Part shown: positions 36,214 through 46,500 of the stretch, in pieces
Layout: the number at the start of each line of letters is the position of its first letter
Numbering within the stretch: the stretch's first letter is position 1
Assembly (NCBI GenBank): GCA_027919835.1
Contig: JANVFP010000005.1
Span: 1,674,001-1,738,000, forward strand
Direction of reading: 5' to 3'
DNA length: 64,000 nucleotides
Origin: Lentinula raphanica
Lineage: Eukaryota; Basidiomycota; Agaricomycetes; Agaricales; Omphalotaceae
The notes under the pieces: model-generated
Databases searched by the model: none
The model's input: the letters and a program-made list of their open reading frames with translations, nothing else
Told to the model about the DNA's origin: nothing
Program-made: the position numbers and the translations under genes

Positions 36214-36888
36214 AATGTATGTACAGTAGCCACTGTGTCATGATTTGTCAGTACACACTGAGTTCATTCCCGCTGTGCGCTTCCTGATGCTCTCATTTTG
36301 TGTATTGTTGCGAGCGAAGCGAAGCAAGTGGTTTCATGTGAGGTCCGTAGAGTGTGGTCTGAGTTTGTACTTGTTTGGCAAAAACGGAGCTACGATAGAA
36401 TCTGAATTTTGCTCGTTTTCAGATAATATGCTTAGTTCTTCATTCAAATCCCGGTCTTTTTGGCTGATTCTCTCAGAACATGCTCACCTCAAGTCTCAAG
36501 ACTAATACATCTGGTTTTTATGCGGTGTGATGAGTCCAAACTCCGAGCTTTGTACATTTGGGAGATCTCAGGATCAGGAAATGTCATTTAGACGCGCTCA
36601 ATATGACACTCTCTGTGAGTTTTGTGCTTCATACACGATATAGTATCGCTTCTCAACTAGGATTAAGCTTCGCGAGCACCACACCGTGCCACGGTGTATA
36701 TCTTGTTAAGAAATGGCAAATGATCTCCGATGACTCAGATGAGGTTGGTTGGAATCGAGAGTATACCAGAAGGAATACGGGGTGAGGGTTTGCAAGGTAG
36801 GCTGAAGCCTTGAACAACATCTACGTACATAGAATCTAAAATCACAATGACCACACTACCTTCTACCTTCTACGACGTTGAATACTGT
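36214..36888. other. Intergenic at the border of the accessory region
   Basis: 675 bp; no gene, repeat or RNA recognised. It marks the change from housekeeping genes to the orphan family and transposons. Confidence 0.4.
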
Positions 36889-37233
36889 TCACTGAGCTTT
36901 ACTAACAGCGTCCCTGTACATTTCCCACTCCTTCTTCATATCTTCTGTGATTTCGAAACCTGCCGCAGAACCCATTCGTAAAAGCATCATATTGCGAAGA
37001 TTTCTCCAATTCGAAAGGTCAAAGGAGAGATTGGTAACTTCCGGGGGACTCGCCTTCGAGCGCGAGTTCAACTCTTCCCAAATGAGCGTTACGACACAGT
37101 CTGCAAATAACAAGTTGGGGAGTTCGTCATATCGTTTTTCCTTGATTGCTCGGTTCACGGCCGTGAGCACTGCCTTCTTTGTCAATGCTGACATAGTCGC
37201 AGTGCCCAGATCCACGGTCTCTGCTTCTGCAAG
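36889..37233 (-). pseudogene. 3' half of a split orphan WTVGL-family gene (domain 2)
   Basis: The frame reads TVDLGTATMSALTKKAVLTA through LPNLLFADCVVTLIWEELNS, ASPPEVTNLSFDLSNWRNLR and MGSAAGFEITEDMKKEWEMY to a stop at 36889. It is highly similar to the last two thirds of the domain at 58631-59248, but homology stops at GCAAG (37229-37233). The missing front part lies 18.3 kb away at 55554-55831, again starting at GCAAG. Together they form one ancestral domain interrupted by the nested transposons. The half has no start codon of its own at the right place (ATG at 37215 in some alignments is a Val), so it is probably dead. Confidence 0.85.
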
Positions 37234-37234
37234 T

Positions 37235-37435
37235 GTGGTCGTGTCGACTTCGTCACCGGTCGACCGTAGGATAAAGGGGATCTGGAAGAGGGGAAGGTAT
37301 CGGCGGTGTTTTGCGAAGAGAGGATGGTGTCAAAGGTTGACAGGTGTAGGAAGACTCTGCTGCCGGACGATCGGTATTCTTTATGTTGTGAAAATTCTGA
37401 CTTTTCTAATATTCTTTCCTTTTCTTTACTTATAG
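37235..37435 (+). CDS. Candidate C-terminal tail of Gypsy-A pol, displaced to the left end
   Basis: If the right end of the insert (55553) is joined to its left end (37234), the pol frame continues open for 66 codons to a stop at 37433-37435. The first part includes DRRIKGIWKRGRYRRCF, compatible with the small beta-barrel often found at the end of Gypsy integrases (pattern IKGxWxxxGPYRV). Similarity is weak and possibly frameshifted. Confidence 0.4.
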   Translation: MVVSTSSPVDRRIKGIWKRGRYRRCFAKRGWCQRLTGVGRLCCRTIGILYVVKILTFLIFFPFLYL

Positions 37436-37536
37436 AACCGAAGCCTCGCGAGAGTAGAGCGTCCGGACCGCCACCAGAGACCCCGCCTTGAGCAAGTGGG
37501 TTGAGCCTGGGGGAGCTCTTCGTCTCTGGGGGAATA

Positions 37537-37915
37537 TGTCAAGCGGTATCCCGACGTGACACTCGAGTGGAGCGGAAGTTCGAAACCTTTATTGCGACGA
37601 TCATTAAACTTTGTACGTGTTTGCCGACGTCTTGGACTTGGACTATATGTACGCCCGTGTGGGCTAGGGAATTCATTCCTTTCTGGCTTTGGCCCTTGGA
37701 CTCTCTCTATCTTTTGTGACTTAAGCGGCTCGCAGCAGCCAGTACTGAAGACGAGGCTCGAAGCAGCCCTACTGAAGATACTCGAGCGAAGACTCGAGCG
37801 AAGATAAGTTTATCATTATAATTATCATACTAACATACTTTTTAGCTTTACAGCTATTCGCCGTTCTCGACTCAGCCAACTCAGTTCCATACGTGGAACA
37901 CTTCTTTCGTCTTCA
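37537..37915 (+). repeat. Single internal LTR of Gypsy-A
   Basis: Begins TGTCAAGCGGTATCCCGACG and ends GTCTTCA (TG...CA). It is preceded by a purine-rich CTGGGGGAATA, a likely polypurine tract, and followed after one base by TGGAGCCCACCGCGAG, a tRNA-type primer-binding site starting TGG. No second copy exists in the window, so the borders come from these signals, not from an LTR pair. Confidence 0.6.
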
Positions 37916-38128
37916 GTGGAGCCCACCGCGAGGGGGCTAGTTTTCCGCAGAACGGTGACACGTAACGCTATAATCCTTAACCTGGTTTTTAGATACATAT
38001 CGTACGTTCGAGACTATCAAAACGCAAGATTCGTGCGCTACTGGTTCACCCCTAGATCAGAAAATTCCGAACCAACCGTTTCAACCTCGAATTCAAACAC
38101 ATCGACCTTATCTCAGTCATCATCCAAC

Positions 38129-40699
38129 ATGGCGGACGTACAGAGACCTGCAATTATTATCCCTATGCCGGTACCAGGGATGCCCGACGCTCCCAAGTTC
38201 GAGGGTAAGGACGCTCGAGAGTTTCTTGAGCAGATAGAAGCCCACGGATCGAGAGCGGGGATAACGGACAACAACAAACTGGTCGACTTCATAGTAAGGT
38301 ATTCCTCTCGAAGCATCAAGACTGATATTAGGTTTATTCCGGAATTCGACCCGGATGTAGAGGACAAGACATGGGAAGCGGCAAAGAAAATGCTGCTACA
38401 GATGTTTTCCGCTCAGGAGGAACCACCCGAAGTTTCTATTAGGGACCTCGAAGACAGCTGCATCGTGTGGTCGACGGACGAACCTTTCACGAAGAAATCT
38501 GACGTGGATCGGTATCAGAGAAAATTTTTTTCTATTGCTGCGCCTTTACTCAAACAAGGATTACTGACTACGAATCTCAAAGGTTACTACTTCCTGCAGG
38601 GCCTACCCAAGAAAGATCAGAAATACGTGGAGAAAAACCTTCCGGCCGAAAATAAGAAGAAGTCGAATCCACCGACCGTAGAGAAGATTATCAAACTGGT
38701 ACACCAAAAGATCGAGGACAAGGAATCAATTTTGCACCACAACTGGGACAGTGACGAGGAAGACGTGGAGGAAATACGAAGCAGGCTCAAGTCAAGACTC
38801 CACAAGAGAGAGGAAGATACGGACGACGAAGGAATCCAAGACCGATGGGCGTCGGTAAGGAGCGAGAAAAGTACCTCCGACAAAAGAGGTAAGAAGGTGA
38901 GGATAGACGACGAACGAGCAAGCGAATGGCAAGGTAAACAAGCAATGGATGAAATTACTCGTAGGATGGACGAGCTTTCCTTATCGATGGCTAGAATGGC
39001 GTCACAGCTGGCGTCGACCAATCGAACTCAGAGACCGGAAGGGGTACGTTTCTGTTTTGTATGTGGAATACCTCATATGGATGGATCGGTTCTGGCTAAG
39101 TGCCCGGAGATGCCCAACTTGGTACGGGAAAACTTGGTCGTATATGACTACATCGCCCGGAAGTATACCCTGCCTAACGGGCAGGATCTACCGCGAATCC
39201 CGTTCGGAGTGACAGGAGGAGTGGCGGGGATGCTTCGAGGCACAGTGAATACTAACCCTACTAACGGGATTAACGGGACAGTTGATCGTAGCGGTCCAGT
39301 TCTTAGTGCAAGTCCGGCATCTATATCCTACGGAAGCGCCAATATTTTCGGAAACGACGTCTTCGGGGTAGCGTCGTTGGATCAGAATCGAATGGATGAG
39401 GTAATCGAAGGGCAAGCATATCCATCGCTTCGATCCGGAAGAGATACCTCCAGGTTCAATCCTGCGAGCCAACAAGGACGGGAAAATAGAAAAAGGAGTG
39501 AACGAGACCCCAACCAATATGACAAACCAGGATATCGACCTCCCGCAGCTAGAGTTATGCCACCCGAACCGACCATAGTGACCGAAAATCCGACAACGAA
39601 CGAGGATAGCGGCAAGGAATCGAAGATCAATATTCCTCCTCCCCAGAATCCTATCAATCTCCAGGATGGGTGGAGGAAGTCTCAGCCGTCGACGACGAAA
39701 GGAAAAGAGAGAGAGTCGAGGGACGTGGATATGAAGGAACCTAAGGAAGCGGGAGGAAAACAGGGCCCGGGAACAAGTTTTCATTACACGTCTGATTTAC
39801 AAAAGAGAGCTGATCCTAAGAAAGTTCTAGACAAGGTCCTGGACACCGAGATAACGCTGTCATTGGCCGACTTAGTGGGGTGCAGTCCGGCTTTGCAGAA
39901 ATTGATATCCGAAGTGGCACGAACCCGTAGGGAATACGGGAAAGAAATGGTGAGTGCGATAATTTCGCAGTACGAGGAAGATGGAGGAGAAGCAATTGTG
40001 GACGATGGATATGAATACGACGAAGGGCAGGTTTCGTCGGGGCTGTGTGTCGCCGAGGAGGATAGACCGAGGCTTCAAAGCTTTCTCCATACCTACTCGA
40101 GTGCGGTGACGCAAAGTACAACCAAGTACTATGCCATGGTCACGGGAGTTTTCGCGGTGACTATCGGAGGGAGGCAGTTTAGAGCGATGATTGATACGGG
40201 ATCAGAGCTTAACGTGGGAGCAGAAGATATACCTGAAAAGACAGGAATGCCGATGGATCTAGAGGGCATGAAGTGGGGCCTTAAGGGTATCCACGGAGAG
40301 CCGGAACAGCTGAGAGGCGTTGTGGTTGACCTTCCCATGAAAATAGGGAAGTATGAATTCCCTCACCATCTGTTCATTTCACAACACCAACTGAACCTGA
40401 ACTGGGACATAATTCTGGGGCAACCCTTTCTTCAATGGTACACGTGCAGAATAGACTACTGGCGTGCGGGACATATGCAGCTCCTGCTTTGGAACGACGG
40501 AGACAAAGATCGAAATCCTCATCTAACTTTGGCCCTTACGGACCCTGAAGACCGAAGAAATCAACAATCGATAGGTAAACCAAGACTTCCGAAGGCAAAA
40601 GGGGCGAGCTCGAATGGCAGGTACGAAGAAGCGAAGGGGGCAAGTTCAAGCGGGAGAAGCTACGAAGGACAGGACCTGTACGGGTACGAGGGTTTTTGA
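38129..40699 (+). CDS. Gypsy-A gag-protease polyprotein
   Basis: 856 residues from MADVQRPAIIIPMPVPGMPD. The capsid-like part has KFEGKDAREFLEQIEAH near the start; a CCHC-like knuckle CFVCGIPHMDGSVLAKC sits near residue 307. A charged linker follows. The aspartic protease active site FRAMIDTGSELNVG lies near residue 690, with DIILGQPFLQWY as its second conserved block. The stop TGA (40697-40699) lies directly behind the heptamer GGGTTTT, so pol is expected by -1 frameshifting. The frame also stays open upstream to the primer-binding site without an ATG; that part is leader. Confidence 0.85.
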   Translation: MADVQRPAIIIPMPVPGMPDAPKFEGKDAREFLEQIEAHGSRAGITDNNKLVDFIVRYSSRSIKTDIRFIPEFDPDVEDKTWEAAKKMLLQMFSAQEEPPEVSIRDLEDSCIVWSTDEPFTKKSDVDRYQRKFFSIAAPLLKQGLLTTNLKGYYFLQGLPKKDQKYVEKNLPAENKKKSNPPTVEKIIKLVHQKIEDKESILHHNWDSDEEDVEEIRSRLKSRLHKREEDTDDEGIQDRWASVRSEKSTSDKRGKKVRIDDERASEWQGKQAMDEITRRMDELSLSMARMASQLASTNRTQRPEGVRFCFVCGIPHMDGSVLAKCPEMPNLVRENLVVYDYIARKYTLPNGQDLPRIPFGVTGGVAGMLRGTVNTNPTNGINGTVDRSGPVLSASPASISYGSANIFGNDVFGVASLDQNRMDEVIEGQAYPSLRSGRDTSRFNPASQQGRENRKRSERDPNQYDKPGYRPPAARVMPPEPTIVTENPTTNEDSGKESKINIPPPQNPINLQDGWRKSQPSTTKGKERESRDVDMKEPKEAGGKQGPGTSFHYTSDLQKRADPKKVLDKVLDTEITLSLADLVGCSPALQKLISEVARTRREYGKEMVSAIISQYEEDGGEAIVDDGYEYDEGQVSSGLCVAEEDRPRLQSFLHTYSSAVTQSTTKYYAMVTGVFAVTIGGRQFRAMIDTGSELNVGAEDIPEKTGMPMDLEGMKWGLKGIHGEPEQLRGVVVDLPMKIGKYEFPHHLFISQHQLNLNWDIILGQPFLQWYTCRIDYWRAGHMQLLLWNDGDKDRNPHLTLALTDPEDRRNQQSIGKPRLPKAKGASSNGRYEEAKGASSSGRSYEGQDLYGYEGF

Positions 40700-40758
40700 A
40701 GAAGGCGGCGCGTCCGATCTTCCATGCGTCGTCGGGGTCAGCAACTGTAGGAAGATCG
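40690..40758 (+). promoter_or_regulatory. -1 ribosomal frameshift signal with possible H-type pseudoknot (Gypsy-A)
   Basis: Slippery heptamer GGGTTTT at 40690-40696 in the X-XXY-YYZ register, stop codon next. After a 7-nt spacer, stem 1 pairs 40704-40713 with 40724-40733 (10 pairs, three G-U). The 9-nt loop segment 40715-40723 pairs perfectly with 40750-40758 (stem 2). The result is an H-type pseudoknot like those of coronavirus and retrovirus shift sites. Pairing was checked base by base; energy was not computed. Confidence 0.75.
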
Positions 40759-43384
40759 TTAGAAGCCCTTTTGGGTAACGCTGAGTATCAAGATTTTGAC
40801 TCACTATTTGAAGCTAATCCATCACCATTTCTTGACCGTTGCTTGCGCCAGTACGCGTTGGCGTCTGGTAATTATATGTCCGTTGACACTAACTCTTTAT
40901 GGACAGCTAGAGCGTTTCCGGAGTTTGCAGAATCATCAGTAGAAATCAAAGAGACGGGAGCGGTGGGAAGCACCAACCTTCCTGGAAAGAAGCCTAGATC
41001 AAAATACAAGCCGGTACACAGAAAATATCGACCCGTTCCAACTTATTTCCCGGACCCGGTCGCGCAACAATTCAAACCGATACCCAAGACGATACCGCTC
41101 AAATTACCAGAGAAACCGCCGGAGTGGGAGGAGCTTGACTTTGAGGGAGGACGAATGACGAAAGAAAGGTTAAGCGAGATGCTAGAAAGAATAGAGGAAG
41201 GTATTTTGAGGAAGGGCGAGATCAACCTGATAGCCTGGGTACTGAAAAAGAGGGAATTGGCGTTTGCATGGGAGCAAGCGGAACGAGAACACACTCCGTG
41301 GCAACGGGCGCCCATTCCAATACCGCGAGCCATCAAGGAAGAAGTGGTAGAGGAGATTTTGAAGGCTGAAAAGATAGGCAAGTTTGAGCCCACGACTTCG
41401 AGCTACAGATCGGCTATGTTCGCTGTGAAGAAAAAGAAAGGTGTGAGGTTGGTCATTAACTTAGAAGAACTGAATTCGGTCACCATACAGGACGCAAGTC
41501 TTCCGCCTAACGTCAACGAATTCGCGGAAAGTTTTATTGGGCATGCCTTGTACGGGCTGTTTGATTTGTTCTCGGGGTTTGATGCGCGATGGGTGGACGA
41601 GAAGTCGAGACCGATGTTCGCGTTCACGTCGCCCGTAGGAGCTCGACAGCAAGCGACCATGGTGATGGGATTTACGAATGCAATTCAGGACTTTCAGCGA
41701 TGTACCAACCATTCCATCGAGCAGGTAAGAGAGTTCTCGAGTGTGTTTATTGATGATTGTGGCTTGAAGGGACCAACGTCACGATACGAAGAACAAGAGA
41801 TCTGCCCGGGAATCAGACGGTTTGTTTGGGAATATGTAGAGAGAATGGACTTACTTCTAGGAACTATGGTCGAAGCAGGGATAACTGCATCTGGGTCCAA
41901 AGCCATAGTGGCGGCGGTGAAGTTGAAAATAGTAGGAACTGTGGTGGCACTGGAAGGTTGGATCATGGAGCCTTCCATGGTGACGAAGATCATAACCTGG
42001 CCGATACCGCAAAATACGACAGAGGTGCGAGGTTTTCTGGGAGTGGCTGGAGTAGGGAGAAGATGGATACAAAAGTTTTCGATTATTGCTAAACCTCTAA
42101 CCGTTCTACTGAGGGATTTGACGGAGAGGGAGTTTGTCTTCACAGGGGAGGCTATGGAAGCTTTCGACGAGCTGAAACACCGAATCTCGAGGGCACCGGT
42201 TATCATCGCCATCGACTACGAGGCAGCGAAAAAGGTAACGCGGAAACCGAGGACGTCCGACGAAGGTTTGGTTGTAGTAGCGGTGGATGGTTGTTATTCC
42301 GGAGCAGGATGGAGCCTGTACCAGGTGAGAGATAAGCTAAAGAGACCTGCAGGATTTGGATCGTGTACCTTCAACGAGAGGGAGCAAAATTACGGCCAAC
42401 CCAAGTCGGAATTGTACAGCGTTTTTCGAGCCTTCAAGGAGCTCCGGCATCGAATATGGGGAATCCTCTTTCGACTGGATCATGATGCGATATCGTTGGC
42501 CCAAATGTTGAAGACTCCGGACGATGTGCCCAACGCACCAGTTCTGAGATGGATAACTTGGTGTAAGCTCTTTACGTTCGAAACTAACCACGTACCGGCT
42601 TCAGCGCACAAAGTCGAAGATGGTTTATCGAGGAGACCGGCGGTCAAGGGCGAAATCGTCGAGACAGAGGAAGACCAAGAGAAGTTTTTGGAGGGATATA
42701 TTGACTCGTCGATATGGACCAACGAGTTCGGTCGTTTGCGAGACCAAGGACAAGTGAACCTTCCTTATCTGTTCGAAATGTTAGCTATCAAGTTTTCTGG
42801 CAGGTTCGAAGATTCGTACAGGTCGGATCGACACGTTTGCGCCGCACAGGTTTCGTCGTCGGCGTTGGACTTGACGATGTATGAGAAGGGAGGAGGGACG
42901 AGCAGAATGAGTGGGATCAAAGATAGTGAGTTGTTATTCAATGTGTCAGCGATGAGGAGCGTACTGCTGGTTAGTTTGCAGGTAATGAAGGAGTTTGTAC
43001 CGAGGAAGGTAATGACGACGCAAGTGGAAGTTTTTAGAATAGGCAACGAGGAGGTAAGTTGGGAGGTGACCCGTTATGAACAGGGAGGAGTGAACGAACA
43101 AGCATATGTGACGGAGGAAGAGAGACGAAGGCATCAGAAAAGAGAGGATGACGGGGACACGTATTGGAAGGAAATCAGGGCGTTCTTAGAGAAGGGTGAG
43201 CTTCCACCACGAATAGATACTGACGCCGAACGCGTTAGGTTTTTCAAAAGAGTCCGAAGGTTTTTTATCCGGGACGGGAAGATATGGATGTTGCCGAAGA
43301 AAGGAAGTGGCAAGTTGCCTAGAATGGTGATAGAGAACAGAGAGAAGCGTGGAGAAATATTGGCTCAAGCTCACAATGAGGTAG
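40696..43384 (+). CDS. Gypsy-A pol, part 1: reverse transcriptase, RNase H, start of integrase
   Basis: Continues from gag in the -1 frame. RT blocks: TSSYRSAMFAVKKKKGVRLV, INLEELNSVTIQDASLPPNV, MVMGFTNAIQDFQR, and the active site FSSVFIDDCGLKG with FIDD instead of the usual YLDD/YVDD; the two catalytic Asp are present. NTTEVRGFLGVAGVGRRWIQ is the thumb/connection. RNase H: VVVAVDGCYSGAGWSLYQ, SKSELYSVFRAFKELRH and FRLDHDAISL. The integrase zinc motif starts at AQAHNEV, where the DNA transposon is inserted; the frame then runs into it and stops at 43455. The rest of pol is at 54665-55553. Confidence 0.85.
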
Positions 43385-43550
43385 TGAGTATCGGCAGCCA
43401 CAGCGAACCGTACCGTGCGCTGACTAATCGGGCGCCTAGTCAATTTCGCGTGTAAAGAGTCTCCGTTCGAGTATCCTTTCGATTTATGCTCGATCAAAGT
43501 TGAACTAGGCATATGTAGCACTGACAATACATGCTATGATACACATTGAA

Positions 43551-46500
43551 CTATCGACCATAGAACTCCTCTTCAGAATTATAACCGTCCTCTTGGAAAC
43601 ACTCCAAATCTTCAGGGGTGATGTCCGGAACTCCTTCGTTAGGCTCTCCCTCTTCAGGAATATCTCGAAGCCCTGTTTGGGAGGCTTCATGAGTAACATG
43701 TTCTTCAATCACAGACCTGAGCAGTTTTAGCTTGTCCTCTCTTCTTCCCCATGAGCTTTCAACAGAAGGCACACATCCTTCTCTACCATTCTTCTTGTGC
43801 CACTTGAGCTGCTTCGTGAGCTCTCCAACAGTCAGGTATTCTTTTGATCCCTGAGGAAGAGAGGCATGATAATCAAAAGCAGTAAGGGTAAGAATCGGAG
43901 TGATGCTGTCAATTGCCTGTATCGCTGCCTGACGTCGCTCATTTAAGATTTGTTGATTCTCAACCCTGGTATTGGCAACGTGCTTTCGATAAGCTGCGAG
44001 CTTGAGTTTCTCCTGCCTATTGGCACCTGAGTTGTCCTGTTCGCGTGTGATTTTTCGGAGCCATTGGCGCAGTTCAGGAGTTAGAGAATGGAGGAATGTA
44101 GACGTCTGATTGAATTTGTACATCTGCCGTGAATTATGCTGCGTGATGGACATAGTGGGATTACGGCGGCTAGACTGTCTGTAGATCCCAAAAGCAGACT
44201 CGTTGAGATCATTCGTCTTCTCCATGAAGGCTCGATCAATCTGCTCAGGTGTGGCTGAAGAGAGTGCACTACCCTCCTCGAACTCTGACATGAAACGAAG
44301 CCACACAACACGAGCTTTCTTGAGAAAGTATACGAAGATGGGTTTCAGATGAGGTAAACCAGGTGCGTAACTCTGTACAGCATAGAACGCGTCGGGACGT
44401 TCCCAATTCAAGCCATCCAGAGATCCTTTTGCGCAAGACGCGTCTGGACCGATGATATACTCCGGGTACACGATGAGCGTGTCTATATGTTCAATGACGC
44501 GTCGGTGTAGACCTTCAAGCTTTAGAATGTTGTCTTGTTTCGCATTAGGCCCTCGAACCTCGCGCATGTATGGGATGCTAATGGCCAGCCAGTAAAGGGT
44601 GATCGTACAGAGCTCATGGCGTGTTGCCATATCCTGGAGCCCATTCAGTACGTTCTGCTCCATATGGTTGAGTGCTCCCGAGCCCTTGTTATACCTGACA
44701 TATGTCAGGAATTCAATGAAAAGATCTAGATGCGTAACAATCAGAGCACATGCTTCTGCATGCGACTGGAACCGGGTGTTACTCGTGTCCGGAAAAGCAA
44801 GACTGAAGCCAATTTTGTAGTTGAAGAAAAACCGCAACGTGTCCTGCTGTCCTCGTTTCCTATCTTTGTGTCGAAAGATCATCCCAGCAAGACTCGCAAG
44901 TTTCACGGCACCGCGTTCAGTACGTCCTTTTGCTCGTGCGGCAGCAGCAGTACCAGATGCAAGTCGAATCGTCGCAGCGTTGTCACGATTAGGAAGAGGG
45001 ATGGGAGAGGTGAGTTCGGTATGTTCGTCCCAGAAATCATCAAGACCAATGCATCCTCCCTTGAAAGCGTTCATCTCCTTGTGCATGCAGCAGCCTGCCC
45101 AAAGAAACAAATCAATCTCGCTCTGCTCAGAAGCTGAAAGCTTCTGAAACTCGACTTCTCCGATGTCCCTCACGAGCTGTTTCTTCATATTCGCGATTCT
45201 ACAAGTACGCTCTTCGAGTGTTAGACGTTCCCAAGATGCTGGACCTCCGGAGTTTTGAATAAGGAGTTGAGAGCCTTGAAAGACGAGGCAGGCATACTCA
45301 TTATCACTGAGTCCTTGAATGGTGCGTTCACCTCGTGTTTCACGATCGAGCTGCTTCTTCCACTTCTTCATCAGTTCAAACAGTTTACGCTGATCTGCTG
45401 CGTGGTCTGAATGAAAACCAGTAACAAGATTCCAGAAGATACGCGTATCGTTCACGGAGACAAGTTTCGAATCGTAGGCAAGGTTGAAGAACTCTTCGAT
45501 AGACTCTATCCAGCCAGCGAGCTGCGTTTCGCTTGTGTGATTCACAGCCATCTTGATCCCGAGGAAGAATTGGATCCGTTTTTCTGGAGTGATGACAGTT
45601 GCAAACTTCGATTCGTACGTTTCGTTTTTGTGAGTAGTACCATCTCCACTAATGGTCACACCTTGCTTCACCGTTACTTGTGTTTTATAGCTCATTATGT
45701 CCGTGAAAACATACCTTTTGCGTCACCTAATGCGCTGACAAACTGAAGTTTTGACGCGTTCCCGCCCTCCTTTAGTATCCGCCCAATACTACGGTCTGAA
45801 ACCTCGCCCTCTACTTCAATACCAAACACGCTCGCAATGCGTTTGAACACGCTCGTGACTCTGTTAGTGTCACAGATTTCTCTCTATTCTCTACCTTAAT
45901 CACTTATCTTATCTCCTATCTCTATCTTATCATATTATCAGTAGTAGTTTATCATTTGATCATCTCTGTGCCATACATATTTTCATTTGTACAACCAGTG
46001 ATGGGACATGCTTGCTCTGCACCATATCTACATTACAACAGGTTGTCTTATGATGTAATAAGTGAAGCATCCACAGGATGACTTCATAGATGACTTCATA
46101 GATGACTTCACCATGAATCATCCACAGTCTCCACAGGATGACTTCATGGATGACTTCACCATGAATCATAGTGACTTCATAAATGACTTCATGTAGCTCC
46201 AACTATGACATGGACTATGATATCATTAGATAGTAGCTCCACTCTAGAGTAGTATAAATACTCTCATGTATCTCTGGGATCCCCCAGATTCAAGAACATC
46301 TTTTATCCTCTTGTGATCAACTTGTGCTCATACTCTGTCACTATCCCCAACCTTTGCAACTACAACTAGGTGAGTTCTAAGTTGTGATAGTTTCTTGAAT
46401 CTTGCTTCTTGTGTGTCTGTTGTTGCTGTCAAGGACAACAGACACTTCTTTTTCTTTCTTGCCTGTTGTTGCTGTCAAGGGCAACAGGCAGGGACCTTTT

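Noticed and set aside
37234..37260. TGTGGTC at the left border as the start of a normal 5' LTR
   Set aside because: No copy of this sequence exists at the right border, and a better LTR with purine tract and primer site starts at 37537.
39188..39784. 198-residue minus-strand ORF inside gag
   Set aside because: Shadow of the gag-protease frame; no start context, no domain, arginine/leucine-rich antisense composition.
43551..45695. Calling the transposase KDZ or hAT outright
   Set aside because: The duplication length and ends are compatible, but I do not see the protein signatures of either, so the family is left open.
46070..46200. Regular short repeats suggesting a CRISPR-like array
   Set aside because: They are 12-bp units without spacers, lie in an LTR, recur in the other LTR, and the host is a eukaryote.
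45960..46202. 80-residue minus-strand ORF (and its twin at 53066-53308)
   Set aside because: It is only the reverse reading of the LTR repeat array; both copies are identical because the LTRs are.
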